NCBI GenBank assembly: GCA_013298025.1
Contig: JAAFJE010000015.1
Location: 1 to 64,000 of the forward strand
Length of the DNA stretch: 64,000 nt
From: Cytophagales bacterium
Lineage (GTDB): Bacteria; Bacteroidota; Bacteroidia; Cytophagales; Spirosomataceae
Reading direction: 5' to 3'
Shown one piece after another: positions 1 to 9,438 of this stretch; positions within the stretch are counted from its first letter, which is position 1; every line of letters starts with the position of its first letter. The notes under the pieces are model-generated. The model did not search any database. It was not told the origin of the DNA and worked only from the letters and a program-made list of their open reading frames with translations. Position numbers and translations under genes: made by a program.

Positions 1-233
1 AATGGAGTAGCAAAAAAACGAGTTAGGCGACGGTAATGAGAATTAGCTAAGGTATCATTCTTATCTGTAATCACACCAACTTGATTTTTAAGTTTGTTGA
101 GATTTACATTTTCTTTAACAATGATACTACAAATAATAACAAACAAGGTTTTTAACAATGTTTGTTGGCTTTTGGGTAAATCAGTCTTAAATTTGTCCAA
201 AAGCGAGACTAGAAGTTGTTGTTGGGTTTTCAC
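1..233 (-). CDS. Transposase, N-terminal part (cut by window edge)
   Basis: The minus strand reads openly from a GTG at 233 to base 1, giving about 77 residues that begin VKTQQQLLVSLLDKFKTDLP and include LKTLFVIICSIIV and SHYRRLTRFF. This is the usual look of the N-terminal region of an IS4-like DDE transposase of Bacteroidota; the catalytic part lies outside the window. The stretch from 234 to about 320 should hold the end of the element, but without the other end I cannot define its inverted repeat. The family is inferred from general resemblance only, and the start codon is uncertain. Confidence 0.55.
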   Translation of the reverse strand, partial: MKTQQQLLVSLLDKFKTDLPKSQQTLLKTLFVIICSIIVKENVNLNKLKNQVGVITDKNDTLANSHYRRLTRFFATP

Positions 234-320
234 ACATTCACAACAACTTTTTTCTCGCTTTTATTCATTTTGTCCAGTAATCAGATAATTTTGTACAGAT
301 ATAATTAAACATCAACAATT

Positions 321-782
321 ATGAAAAAAAATATAGTAAATAGTGTATTGGTTTGGTCTTTAGCAACTGTTATTGGTTTAGGTTTGGTGCGAACATTGCC
401 CGCAGAAAAGTTAACTTGGGAAATACTTAAAGATGTTTCTTTCAAAAAGAAATGGTATGCCCAAGAATCTATTTTTATGCTTTACCCCACATTTGGACCA
501 AGCGTAAAACGACTCGAAAACAAAGATGTGACCATCAAAGGCTACGTGATTCCTGTAGATGCCTCTACCAATATGTACGTACTTTCGGCTTTTCCTTATA
601 GCCAATGCTTTTTCTGTGGCGGTGCAGGCCCCGAATCGGTGATGTCGCTCAAGCCTAAAAAAGGGTCAAGTAAGAAATACAAAACTGACGAAATGCACAC
701 GTTTACAGGCAAGCTGAAACTCAATGCCGACGATATTTATGAAATGAATTATATTTTGGAAGAAGCCGAATTACAAGAATAA
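321..782 (+). CDS. DUF3299-like exported/anchored protein
   Basis: 153 residues. The first 25 form a signal peptide or membrane anchor (VNSVLVWSLATVIGLGLV). The rest resembles DUF3299/OB-fold-like bacterial proteins, with VTIKGYVIPVD followed by a CFFCGG motif near residues 95-100, which could bind metal or be redox active. No function is established. It stands alone between an insertion-sequence edge and glpD, and a small hairpin follows it at 841-863. Confidence 0.75.
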   Translation: MKKNIVNSVLVWSLATVIGLGLVRTLPAEKLTWEILKDVSFKKKWYAQESIFMLYPTFGPSVKRLENKDVTIKGYVIPVDASTNMYVLSAFPYSQCFFCGGAGPESVMSLKPKKGSSKKYKTDEMHTFTGKLKLNADDIYEMNYILEEAELQE

Positions 783-840
783 CTTCACGCTAAGGTTAAA
801 TTTTAAGTATTTTTCTAATAAAGTGTTGGATTTTAAACAG

Positions 841-863
841 GGTCTCGTTAGTTTAGCGAGACC
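841..863 (+). terminator. Small hairpin between DUF3299-like gene and glpD
   Basis: GGTCTCG (841-847) pairs with CGAGACC (857-863) across a 9-nt loop and is followed by TTTG. It could end the upstream transcript or sit in the glpD leader; the T tract is poor. Confidence 0.35.
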
Positions 864-885
864 TTTGTCATAAATACGCATAACA

Positions 886-2463
886 ATGAATCGAAACAAA
901 CAACTCGAAAAACTTAAAAATACCCCACAATATGATATTTGCATTATCGGCGGAGGTGCAACTGGTGCGGGTATAGCCTTAGACGCAACCTTGCGAGGGT
1001 TGAATGTTTTGTTGGTAGAAAAGCAAGACTTTGCCGCACAAACGTCTTCTAAGTCCACCAAATTGATTCATGGAGGTGTGCGATATTTGGAACAGGCCGT
1101 CAAAAAACTGGATTGGGAGCAGTACAAAATGGTACGTAAGGCGTTGAAAGAAAGAAGTATTTTATTACAAAATGCTCCTCATCTTACTCGTCCGTTGGCC
1201 TTACTTACGCCCTGCTTTTCGTTGATAGAAAGTGTGTATTATGCCATCGGCTTAAAGATGTATGAATGGATAGCTGGCAGCAAAAACATCGAAGCGAGCC
1301 AATGGCTTTCTAAGAAAAAAGCGTTGTCGCTCATTCCCGAACTGAAAAAAGAGCGGCTGCATTCGGCAGTATTATATTACGATGGACAACTCGACGATGC
1401 CCGCTATTGCTTGGCACTTATCCAAACAGCCGAGCAAAAAGGAGCAACGGTTATCAACCATATTCAAGCCTTAAAATTTGGGAAAAACGAAGATAACGGT
1501 CGCTTGAAATCGGTTTGGCTCAAAGACTTATTGCATCAAACCGAATACCACATCAGTGCCAAGGTGTTTGTCAATGCTACGGGCCCTTTTGCCGACCATA
1601 TTCGCAAACTGGCAAACCCCAAACTCAAACCTCGCATCAAGGTGAGTAGAGGAGCTCATATTGTTTTACCACAACAGTATTTACAAGGCAATACAGCCAT
1701 ACTTGTCCCCAAAACAGACGACGGACGTGTCATTTTTATGATTCCTTGGCAAGACCACTTATTGGTTGGAACAACCGACGAAGCCGATACGCTTTCAGAA
1801 ACGCCAGATTTAGAACCAGCCGAAAAAACCTATTTGATAGATTACGTCAATCGGTATTTGGCAACCAAAGTATCGGAAGATGCCGTAACCGCAGGCTTCG
1901 CTGGGCAACGCCCCTTGCTCGAAGCCCAATTACATACCGCCTTAGATGCCGAAACTAAATCGTTGGTGAGAGACCACGAGGTAGAAATAGACCGCCGTTC
2001 TCGTTTGGTGAGTATCATGGGAGGCAAATGGACAACCTACCGCCTCATGGCAAAAGACACGGTTGATGTGATTTTTGAAAATATTCTAAAAAAAGAAAGT
2101 CCTGCTTGTCAAACCGATACGCAAGTATTGTTTGGTGGTGTACATTATATATTTGACGACTGGCAACACCTGTGCAAGCACTATGCCATTTCGCCAGCTT
2201 CTGCCCAGCACCTCATGCGTAAATATGGCACATTGGCAAGTAGTGTACTGGCTTTGAGCCACGACGACAACAGTCTTTTAGCTCCTTTGGTAGAAGGACA
2301 TCCTTTTATCAAAGCGGAGGTTGTTTATGTTGTACAGGAAGAAATGGCGTGTTCGGTAGATGACGTATTGATACGTCGCTTGGGTCTGGGGCTACGAGAT
2401 GCCAAGGCAGCCGCCCAAGCACGCTCTTTCGTAACTCAAATACTCAAACAAATTATCGGCTAA
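886..2463 (+). CDS. glpD: FAD-dependent glycerol-3-phosphate dehydrogenase
   Basis: 525 residues, close to E. coli GlpD (501). It oxidises glycerol-3-phosphate to dihydroxyacetone phosphate and passes electrons to the quinone pool at the inner membrane. The N-terminus carries the FAD-binding Rossmann motif IIGGGATGAGIALDA (about 20-35) followed by the family signature with SSKSTKLIHGGVRYLE. MGGKWTTYR near residue 380 is the conserved start of the C-terminal region. The gene is monocistronic here; its last 11 bases overlap the convergent S41 protease gene, and no glpK or glpF is adjacent. Confidence 0.95.
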   Translation: MNRNKQLEKLKNTPQYDICIIGGGATGAGIALDATLRGLNVLLVEKQDFAAQTSSKSTKLIHGGVRYLEQAVKKLDWEQYKMVRKALKERSILLQNAPHLTRPLALLTPCFSLIESVYYAIGLKMYEWIAGSKNIEASQWLSKKKALSLIPELKKERLHSAVLYYDGQLDDARYCLALIQTAEQKGATVINHIQALKFGKNEDNGRLKSVWLKDLLHQTEYHISAKVFVNATGPFADHIRKLANPKLKPRIKVSRGAHIVLPQQYLQGNTAILVPKTDDGRVIFMIPWQDHLLVGTTDEADTLSETPDLEPAEKTYLIDYVNRYLATKVSEDAVTAGFAGQRPLLEAQLHTALDAETKSLVRDHEVEIDRRSRLVSIMGGKWTTYRLMAKDTVDVIFENILKKESPACQTDTQVLFGGVHYIFDDWQHLCKHYAISPASAQHLMRKYGTLASSVLALSHDDNSLLAPLVEGHPFIKAEVVYVVQEEMACSVDDVLIRRLGLGLRDAKAAAQARSFVTQILKQIIG

Positions 2464-3460
2464 GATTGGCAAGGGCTTTTTCTACAATGGTATCAATATC
2501 ATGAGCCATGTCGTTGGTCGTCATATCCACTCGTATATCGGGGTCAATGCCTACTTCGATGTCTTGTTTTTGACTATTACAAAAAGCCATTGCCGAAAAA
2601 CGATACAGCCAACCATTGAGTAGCTCGCCACCAATAGGGCCTGCACCGCCGCCACCTGTTTTATCGCCAATCAAAGTTACTTGGGGTAAGTCTTTCATCG
2701 CAGCGGTAAACATATTGGCTGCACTAAAGGTGTGTCTGTTGACCAGCAACATTACTTTATTAGGATAATATATGCTAGAAGGAGCAACAGTTACGGGGAT
2801 ATAAGTACTAAAATCGTTAGGGTCTGCACTTTGCTTGCTGTAAGTATAACCAATTGTTGTAGAATGTTCAATAAAATATCTCACCAATAACCGAATATTC
2901 TCAACCGAACCTCCCCCATTATCACGAATATCTATGATTAGACCATTGGTATGGCTGAACGATTTGATGAGCGCATCCCAATCGTCGCTACTGAGGTCGG
3001 TGGCAAAACTGCCATAATACAAATAACCGATATTATTGGCTAAAATGGCTGTTCTTACCTTTGTGCCACAGCCCGTTTTGAGATAGCCTTTGGTAAGTAC
3101 ACTGTCGCTAAAATTATGGGCGTATCCGTTGAATAGCCCTTGATTGGTATAATAGCTATAAGTGACATTGGTATTAGGGATATGCAAGTTGACATGCCCA
3201 TCTTTAAGCTCGTTGAGCATTTGTGCTAAAATATTGAAAAAAGTACTCGCATTTTGTTGGTTGTTCACTTTGGCTTTGTATTTGTCATGAATGACGTTCC
3301 AATCAACATTTTTGATTTTAAAATAACAGTATTTTCCGTTTATCTCCTTCCAAAGTTGTTCAAATACAGCCTCGTTTGTGTTGCTTGGATTAGGTTCTAT
3401 GAGTAATTTTTCGCAACTACACAAACAGAATAGTAAGCTAAAATAGAGTATAATTTTCAT
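2453..3460 (-). CDS. S41 family C-terminal-processing-like peptidase, lipoprotein
   Basis: 335 residues. A lipoprotein signal (LLFCLCSC, cysteine near 16) places it in the envelope. IRDNGGGS is the S41 substrate-binding element; TFSAAN holds the likely catalytic serine and GDKTGGG the likely catalytic lysine. No PDZ domain is evident, as in many Bacteroidota S41 lipoproteins. It converges on glpD with an 11-base overlap and lies 12 bases downstream of the next minus-strand gene, so the two may be co-transcribed. The substrate is unknown. Confidence 0.88.
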   Translation of the reverse strand: MKIILYFSLLFCLCSCEKLLIEPNPSNTNEAVFEQLWKEINGKYCYFKIKNVDWNVIHDKYKAKVNNQQNASTFFNILAQMLNELKDGHVNLHIPNTNVTYSYYTNQGLFNGYAHNFSDSVLTKGYLKTGCGTKVRTAILANNIGYLYYGSFATDLSSDDWDALIKSFSHTNGLIIDIRDNGGGSVENIRLLVRYFIEHSTTIGYTYSKQSADPNDFSTYIPVTVAPSSIYYPNKVMLLVNRHTFSAANMFTAAMKDLPQVTLIGDKTGGGGAGPIGGELLNGWLYRFSAMAFCNSQKQDIEVGIDPDIRVDMTTNDMAHDIDTIVEKALANLSR

Positions 3461-3472
3461 AGAAAAATGTTT

Positions 3473-4306
3473 TTAAAATTCAACAATACGCCCAATTCCT
3501 ACAGAGGTATTACTTAAAATAAAAGCCGATGGCTCGTTATAGCGTTTAAAATACCAATTGATGCCCAACCGCCAGCGAACAAAGCGGGGCTGATGTTTAT
3601 GCGTATATTTGGCTCGGGGACTAAAATCAATATTTACGCCATTGGTCACAGACAAAAACTGATTGACGCTTCCAGCATAAATATAATATGGAAGATTATC
3701 CCAGAAGTTTTGCCTAAAATAAATCCCATGAGAATACCCCGAACGACCCAATACACTTACCAAAGAACTCCGAAAAACGTCCTGAAATTGTAATAATCCT
3801 CCAAATATTTTAATTTTTTTTTGAAAAAATAAACAAAATCCTAGATTAATTCCTGCATCGAGTGAAAGTTCATTATTACCATAACTCAGGGAATAAATAT
3901 TAGAGGTTCTCGATGCAAAAATGGCATTAGCAAAGCCACCAACATAGCATTTGCCTTTGTCGTTGTGGGCGATATTATACATTTTACTGTAATAAAAATT
4001 CCCTTCGTTGCTCCAAATTCTCAGGTAATAGGGCATTTGAGGAATAGCCACCCGTACCGTAAAAACCTTGCTAACAAGGCTTTTGGTGGTACTTTTTTCC
4101 CATTTCATAATAGCTCCAAAAGTAGGTAAATCATACACCATCGGATTCAAATAATCGTCTCGAAAAGTGGTACGACCAACTTCTAACATCAGCACTTTTT
4201 TACGTAAAACAGCTTCGGAATCGGCTGTTTCTTGTGGCAACGGCGATGCACATAAGCTACCTAGCAAAATTGATAATACAAAAATCATCGTATAAGGTTT
4301 ACCCAA
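3473..4306 (-). CDS. Unknown exported protein, probable outer-membrane barrel
   Basis: 277 residues with an N-terminal signal peptide (MIFVLSILLGSLCASPLPQE). The mature part is rich in alternating aromatic/hydrophobic strands (YYLRIWSNEGNFYYSKMYNI, RLGINWYF) and ends in phenylalanine, which fits a small outer-membrane beta-barrel. No named family was recognised. It is upstream of and probably co-transcribed with the S41 lipoprotein. Confidence 0.7.
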   Translation of the reverse strand: MGKPYTMIFVLSILLGSLCASPLPQETADSEAVLRKKVLMLEVGRTTFRDDYLNPMVYDLPTFGAIMKWEKSTTKSLVSKVFTVRVAIPQMPYYLRIWSNEGNFYYSKMYNIAHNDKGKCYVGGFANAIFASRTSNIYSLSYGNNELSLDAGINLGFCLFFQKKIKIFGGLLQFQDVFRSSLVSVLGRSGYSHGIYFRQNFWDNLPYYIYAGSVNQFLSVTNGVNIDFSPRAKYTHKHQPRFVRWRLGINWYFKRYNEPSAFILSNTSVGIGRIVEF

Positions 4307-4593
4307 AAGCAGTAATTGAAAAATTGGTCAGGAAATTTATGTTGAGACTTTAGTGGAAGAAAAGAAGTGTCAAATTAAGGAATTTATTCAATATTTTACA
4401 AAAAAATAAAATCGACAAATGTAAATGAGGCTGTGCGAAAGGTGATAAAATCGTTCATTTTTGATTTTAGGTGTCGGATTTCGGATTTGTTGAATACTTT
4501 TTTGACCTATTTTATAAAAAATGTAAAGTATTTGCTCACATTTCCGAAATCCTCAATAGAGCTAAAATTCTCGTGTCACACGAGTCGAATAGT

Positions 4594-5745
4594 TTATTTT
4601 TTCAAGATTTCTCGTGCTATTACCATTTTCTGTATTTCGGAAGTACCCTCATAAATCTGCGTAATTTTGGCATCACGCATCATGCGTTCTACATGAAATT
4701 CTCGAACAAAACCATAGCCTCCATGAATCTGCACCGCTTCCACAGTGGTGTTCATGGCAACCGTCGAGGCAAACAACTTCGCCATCGCTGCCGATTTTAC
4801 ATAATCTTGGTGCAGGTCTTTGTCGAGTGCCGCCCGATAACACAGCAAACGTGCCGCTTCTATCTGTGTAGCCATATCGGCCAACTTGAATTGTATGGCT
4901 TGGTGTTCGGCGATGGCTTTCCCAAAGGTTTTGCGTTCCTGTGCATAATTCAGTGCCAATTCATAAGCTCCGCCAGCAATGCCCAAAGCCTGGGCAGCAA
5001 TGCCAATGCGGCCACCGTTGAGGGTATTCATGGCTAGTTTAAAGCCAAAACCATCGTTGCCAATGCGGTTTTCTTTGGGTACTATTACATCGTTGAAATG
5101 TATGGCATGGGTATCGGAACCTCTGATGCCGAGCTTGTTTTCTTTTTTACCAACCTCAAACCCTTTCCATTGCTTCTCTACAATCAGACAATTGATGCCT
5201 TTATGCTTGAGGGCAGGATGCGTTTGGGCAAACACCAAAAATACATCGGCACGACCGCCGTTGGTAATCCAGTTTTTAGTACCATTCAATACATAATGGT
5301 CGCCTTTGTCTTCGGCGAAAGTTTGTTGCGAGGTGGCATCAGAGCCTGCTTCTGGCTCTGAAAGGGCAAATGCACCTAAGATTTCGCCCGTGGCAAGACG
5401 TGACAAATACCGCTCTTTTTGGCTTGGCGTACCAAAATGCTCTAACCCATAGCAGACCAACGAATTATTGACCGACACCATCACACCAGCCGAAGCATCT
5501 ACTTTCGAGAGTTCTTCTACCGCCAACACATACGAAATGGTGTCCATACCACCGCCACCATATTCGGGCGAAACCATCATTCCCATCAAGCCCATCTCGC
5601 TCATTTTCCGGACCAGTTCATCTGGAAAATACGCTTGTTCGTCCCGTTCAATCACGCCAGCCCACAATTCTCGTTGAGCAAAATCTCGAACAGCCTGCTG
5701 TACGGCAAACTGTTCTTCTGTCAATAGCAAATTACTTGTATTCAT
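4594..5745 (-). CDS. Acyl-CoA dehydrogenase (short-chain type)
   Basis: 383 residues, typical for the family. It catalyses FAD-dependent alpha,beta-dehydrogenation of acyl-CoA, passing electrons to ETF. GAFALSEPEAGSDA (about 130) is the first family signature, and QIHGGYGF plus QIYEGTSEIQ (about 365) include the usual catalytic glutamate (EGTSEIQ). The length and this motif favour a butyryl- or branched-short-chain enzyme. It is a single gene with no beta-oxidation neighbours, so the physiological substrate cannot be fixed. Confidence 0.93.
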   Translation of the reverse strand: MNTSNLLLTEEQFAVQQAVRDFAQRELWAGVIERDEQAYFPDELVRKMSEMGLMGMMVSPEYGGGGMDTISYVLAVEELSKVDASAGVMVSVNNSLVCYGLEHFGTPSQKERYLSRLATGEILGAFALSEPEAGSDATSQQTFAEDKGDHYVLNGTKNWITNGGRADVFLVFAQTHPALKHKGINCLIVEKQWKGFEVGKKENKLGIRGSDTHAIHFNDVIVPKENRIGNDGFGFKLAMNTLNGGRIGIAAQALGIAGGAYELALNYAQERKTFGKAIAEHQAIQFKLADMATQIEAARLLCYRAALDKDLHQDYVKSAAMAKLFASTVAMNTTVEAVQIHGGYGFVREFHVERMMRDAKITQIYEGTSEIQKMVIAREILKK

Positions 5746-6355
5746 AGTTTAGTTTTGAGTAAAATAAAAGTTTGTTGAAATATTATTTTTTTAATAATGC
5801 CACAAAACAGAAAAGGAAAGTTTTTGTAACATATTACCGCTATTTTATGGTTACGAATAAGATTTTTTTAACCTAAAAAAACACCTGTCCTCTCTAATGT
5901 AATGTGTAGGTTCAGGAAGGCGTATGTACAAACGCCCAAAGCCATAATAACACAAGAAAGGTGCAGTGTAATCGGTTGCAATAAAATCTTTTTTAAGCAT
6001 CAAACCGCCCTTACAGCAGCTACAAGGCTGTATCAATAGCCTTTGGGGAGAGGTATTCAAATATACAAAATAGTATGCAAGCATACTATTTTTCACATAA
6101 AAAAAATTATACATTTTGTTCGTAGAAAAAGGCTTTTCTACAACTTTCTCTCTAATTTTGTACTTTAGCAAGAAATAAGGCAGGCAGAAAGGTTTGGCAT
6201 AATCTAAACTTTTCGATAACTTGCAATAAAACTTATTTTTTGCTAAAAAATAGGCATTCAACCTGTCAAAATAGTTAAGTTTTCATTCACTGATAGCCAT
6301 TAATTGTAGTAAATATTTTCGTTAAGATTTAAAACAAGATTTAAGCACTGAAACA
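5746..6355. other. Intergenic region upstream of mreB
   Basis: 610 bases with no convincing gene. A 136-codon open frame on the minus strand (5851-6261) has no recognisable features. The region holds a tight 26-base palindrome at 6067-6092 and must contain the mreB promoter, although no clear TAnnTTTG box was picked out. Confidence 0.5.
6067..6092. promoter_or_regulatory. 26-base palindrome, operator-like
   Basis: AAAATAGTATGC and its exact reverse complement GCATACTATTTT are separated by only two bases. The short centre favours a dimeric-protein operator over an RNA hairpin, though the trailing T run would also suit a terminator. It lies about 265 bases upstream of mreB. Confidence 0.4.
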
Positions 6356-7381
6356 ATGGGATTATTTAATTTCCTAACTTCCGACATAGCAATTGATTTG
6401 GGTACAGCCAATACCCTCATTATTCATAAAGACAAAATTGTGGTTGATGAGCCTTCTATCATCGCCTTAGATAAAGCCACCAACAAAGTATTAGCCATTG
6501 GGAATAAAGCGATGCAAATGCACGAAAAAACCAATGAAAACATCAAGACCATTCGCCCCTTAAAAGATGGCGTAATTGCCGACTTTACGGCTGCCGAATT
6601 GATGATTCGTGGCATGATTAAGATGATTGACACGGGCAATCGCTTTTTTACGCCTTCGCATCGCATGGTGGTATGTATTCCGTCGGGGATTACCGAAGTA
6701 GAAAAAAGAGCGGTAAAAGATTCTTGCGAACACGCAGGAGCGAAAGAAGTATATATGGTGCATGAGCCCATTGCGGCAGCTATTGGGATTGGCATCGACA
6801 TTGAGCAACCCAACGGCTCGATGATTGTGGACATTGGCGGAGGTACAACCGAAATTGCTGTAATTGCCTTGTCAGGTATTGTTTGCGAGGCTTCAGTACG
6901 CATTGCTGGCGATGTATTTACACGTGATATTGTTGATTATATGCGTCGTGAACACAACCTTTTGATTGGAGAGCGTTCGGCGGAGCTAATCAAAATAGAA
7001 GTAGGTTCGGCATTGCCAGAGCTAGACAACCCTCCTGCCGATTATGAAATTCGTGGTCGTGACTTAATGACGGGTATTCCGAAAGAAATCAAGGTGACGT
7101 ATTCGGAAATTGCGTATTCCTTAGATAAATCTATTTCTAAAATTGAAGAAGCCGTGATGAAAGCCCTAGAGGTATCGCCACCAGAGCTTTCTGCGGATAT
7201 TTATCATAATGGCATCCACCTGACAGGTGGAGGTGCGTTGTTGCATGGACTCGACAAGCGTATTGCCAACAAAACGAAATTACCGATTCATATTGCCGAC
7301 GACCCATTAAGAGCGGTTGTAAGAGGAACTGGCGAAGTATTGAAGCATTTAGACCACTACAAGCCCATTTTGATTTCGTAA
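6356..7381 (+). CDS. mreB: Rod shape-determining protein MreB
   Basis: 341 residues, standard for MreB, the bacterial actin that positions the elongasome. It begins with a short amphipathic segment (MGLFNFLTSDIAID), then the actin phosphate-1 motif DLGTANTLI, with MIVDIGGGTTEIAVI (phosphate-2) near residue 160 and LTGGGALLHGLD (adenosine motif) near 290. First gene of mreB-mreC-mreD; a terminator-like hairpin separates it from mreC. Confidence 0.97.
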   Translation: MGLFNFLTSDIAIDLGTANTLIIHKDKIVVDEPSIIALDKATNKVLAIGNKAMQMHEKTNENIKTIRPLKDGVIADFTAAELMIRGMIKMIDTGNRFFTPSHRMVVCIPSGITEVEKRAVKDSCEHAGAKEVYMVHEPIAAAIGIGIDIEQPNGSMIVDIGGGTTEIAVIALSGIVCEASVRIAGDVFTRDIVDYMRREHNLLIGERSAELIKIEVGSALPELDNPPADYEIRGRDLMTGIPKEIKVTYSEIAYSLDKSISKIEEAVMKALEVSPPELSADIYHNGIHLTGGGALLHGLDKRIANKTKLPIHIADDPLRAVVRGTGEVLKHLDHYKPILIS

Positions 7382-7447
7382 GTAAAATAGTAGCATTAAC
7401 GAGCAGCAGGCTTGCTGTTTTCGTATATCAAAGTATATAACCCTAGG

Positions 7448-7487
7448 TGAATGAGAGAATGATAGCAGGCTCTCATTCATTTTTTTT
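7448..7487 (+). terminator. Intrinsic terminator between mreB and mreC
   Basis: TGAATGAGAG (7448-7457) pairs exactly with CTCTCATTCA (7470-7479) over a 12-nt loop, followed by eight T residues (7480-7487). It should end or attenuate transcription after mreB, giving more mreB than mreCD mRNA. Confidence 0.65.
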
Positions 7488-7510
7488 AAGGACAAATCCT
7501 TTCTTGTGCC

Positions 7511-8362
7511 ATGTATAAATTATTCCAGTTCATTTCAAAGCAACGGGCTTTTATCATGTTCGTACTTTTGGAGGTACTGAGTTTGTGGTTTTTCTATTCG
7601 TATAACAACTACCCCAACGCCGTTTTATTCAATACCACCAACTTTTATATTGCACAGGCGTTAAAAACATCTAATTCTATCAAGGCATATTCTCGACTCA
7701 GCGAAGTAAACGATACCTTGGCTTTAGAAAACCAACGTTTGAGAGAAGCCCTTATGCGACTACAGGCGGCACAATTGGTACAGCCCAAAGTCAATTATAA
7801 GGCCGATTCGATGGTGGCGGCACGCTTCCAGCCAGTTGTTGCCAAGGTACTAGACCTGAGTACCAACCAGTTTAATAATTATATTACCATTGACAAAGGC
7901 ACAGCCGATGGCCTAGCACCGGGCATGGGCGTGATTTCGTCGAGTGGTGTTGTGGGTAAAATCAAGTCGTGTAGTCAGCATCTTTCTATCGTGATTTCTA
8001 TTTTACATACCGAATACACTATGTCAGCCAAAGTACGCCGCAACAATGAAATAGGTTCGGTGAAATGGGATGGTAAAAACCCAGAATTGGTTGAAATGAC
8101 CGACGTTTCACGCTATAAGCAAGTAGTGGTACGAGATACGATTGTCACCTCAGATTTCAACTATGTATTTCCTCCAGATATTACGATTGGCTACGTGACC
8201 AAAGTGGGCGTAAAAAAGGATATGACTTTTCATGATATACAGGTGCGTTTGGCTACCAATTTCAATTCTCTTTCGTATGTGTATGTGATAAAAAATAAGT
8301 TGGAGAAAGAGTTGAAAGAATTGGAAGAACAACCCCTAAACAATGTTCCGTCTAAAAAATAG
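7511..8362 (+). CDS. mreC: Rod shape-determining protein MreC
   Basis: 283 residues. It has one N-terminal membrane helix (about 12-30, AFIMFVLLEVLSLWFFY), a coiled coil (about 60-90, LALENQRLREALMRLQAAQ) and the two-barrel periplasmic domain starting near VVAKVLDLSTNQFNNYITIDKG. It links MreB and MreD to the peptidoglycan synthases RodA/PBP2. The start ATG lies 129 bases after mreB; 111 bases separate it from mreD. Confidence 0.95.
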   Translation: MYKLFQFISKQRAFIMFVLLEVLSLWFFYSYNNYPNAVLFNTTNFYIAQALKTSNSIKAYSRLSEVNDTLALENQRLREALMRLQAAQLVQPKVNYKADSMVAARFQPVVAKVLDLSTNQFNNYITIDKGTADGLAPGMGVISSSGVVGKIKSCSQHLSIVISILHTEYTMSAKVRRNNEIGSVKWDGKNPELVEMTDVSRYKQVVVRDTIVTSDFNYVFPPDITIGYVTKVGVKKDMTFHDIQVRLATNFNSLSYVYVIKNKLEKELKELEEQPLNNVPSKK

Positions 8363-8473
8363 CGACAGTTTTGTTTTCATTCAAGCAGCATTAGAATTGA
8401 TTTATAAAAGGTATAATTATTTAAAAATCAATAGCTTAATTTTGCAATTCACTATTCAGCACTCATACTTAGG

Positions 8474-8980
8474 ATGACTTCTCGTAATATTATTCCGCAG
8501 GTTTTGATATTTATTTTTTATTTGTTGTTGCAGGTATTTTTTGTTAGACAATTAGTCTTCTTCAATTATTCCTTTTGTTTTGCATACATCGCCACTATTT
8601 TACTTTTACCTTTTGAAACTACCCGTTTACAATTGGTTATTTTGGGCTTTGTGGCAGGGATTTTTGTAGATTCCTTCTATAATACAATTGGAGCTAATGC
8701 GGCGGCGGCTACGCTTATCGCCTATTTGCGTCCTAGCATTATCACCTTGCTTACGCCCCAAAGAGGCTACGACGAGCGTCAAACCCTTACGATGCGTTCG
8801 ATGGGACTTTCATGGTTTTTATCCTATATTGGCCTGTTGGCGTTTATTCATCATTTTGTCCTTTTTATGCTCGAAGCATCGAATTGGGGCTTGTTTGTAC
8901 CTGTGTTAATCAAAACGCTTGCCAGTGTACTTTTTACAAGTGTGGTAATCGTGATTATGCAATTATTTAGAAATGATTAG
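8474..8980 (+). CDS. mreD: Rod shape-determining protein MreD
   Basis: 168 residues, almost wholly hydrophobic with about five membrane helices, the size and layout of MreD. Identity rests on position after mreBC and on hydropathy; sequence motifs in MreD are weak (FVAGIFVDSFYNTIGANA fits the conserved loop). The next element is a strong bidirectional terminator at 9096-9128; pbp2 and rodA, which often follow, are not here. Confidence 0.9.
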   Translation: MTSRNIIPQVLIFIFYLLLQVFFVRQLVFFNYSFCFAYIATILLLPFETTRLQLVILGFVAGIFVDSFYNTIGANAAAATLIAYLRPSIITLLTPQRGYDERQTLTMRSMGLSWFLSYIGLLAFIHHFVLFMLEASNWGLFVPVLIKTLASVLFTSVVIVIMQLFRND

Positions 8981-9095
8981 GTACGAATGTAGAATTGTGA
9001 ATTGTGCATTAGTGTTTTAATTTTCAGTATCTTATATCTTAAATTAACATTAAATTTACACGAATTTACTTCTAAGTTATATAGAGCTTCTATTC

Positions 9096-9128
9096 AAAAA
9101 AATCCACTCTTGAGGGAGTGGATTTTTT
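9096..9128. terminator. Bidirectional intrinsic terminator
   Basis: AATCCACTC (9101-9109) pairs with GAGTGGATT (9116-9124), flanked by A and T runs that extend the stem and give a U tract on both strands. It ends the mreBCD transcript (+) and the small-protein transcript from 9342 (-). Confidence 0.78.
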
Positions 9129-9153
9129 AGTACTATTCAGCAATGCAATGGCT

Positions 9154-9342
9154 CTAGTGTTTGGGGCAACCGCAATCTTTTTTACGAAAAAGTCCCCAAA
9201 GAAATCCTTTTTTACGTCGTCTTTTATAACGAGCATTGGTACTGGCACTTTTGATAACAGTACGCTTATTGGTCGATGTCGCCGCCTCTGTTTCAAGACT
9301 TAAACAAGAGAGTATCAATCCTAACAAAAGAAGCTTTTTCAT
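9154..9342 (-). CDS. Small exported basic protein
   Basis: 62 residues: a signal peptide (MKKLLLLGLILSCLSLETEA) and a short mature part that is strongly basic (RYKRRRKKG) and ends RKKDCGCPKH. Function is unknown. The good signal peptide and the terminator just downstream make it a likely real gene rather than a chance frame. The CxC near the C-terminus could hold a metal or form a disulfide. Confidence 0.6.
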   Translation of the reverse strand: MKKLLLLGLILSCLSLETEAATSTNKRTVIKSASTNARYKRRRKKGFLWGLFRKKDCGCPKH

Positions 9343-9438
9343 AATAATGCTGTGTTGAGTAAATAAAAAACTAACGAAATAATTCCTAACATATTGCCTT
9401 GGCTATGCTTGAAAGCATTGATATACAATATCTTGATG

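Noticed and set aside
5851-6261. 136-codon open frame on the minus strand upstream of mreB
   Set aside because: No signal, domain or codon pattern; it spans an operator-like palindrome and AT-rich promoter sequence. A remnant cannot be excluded.
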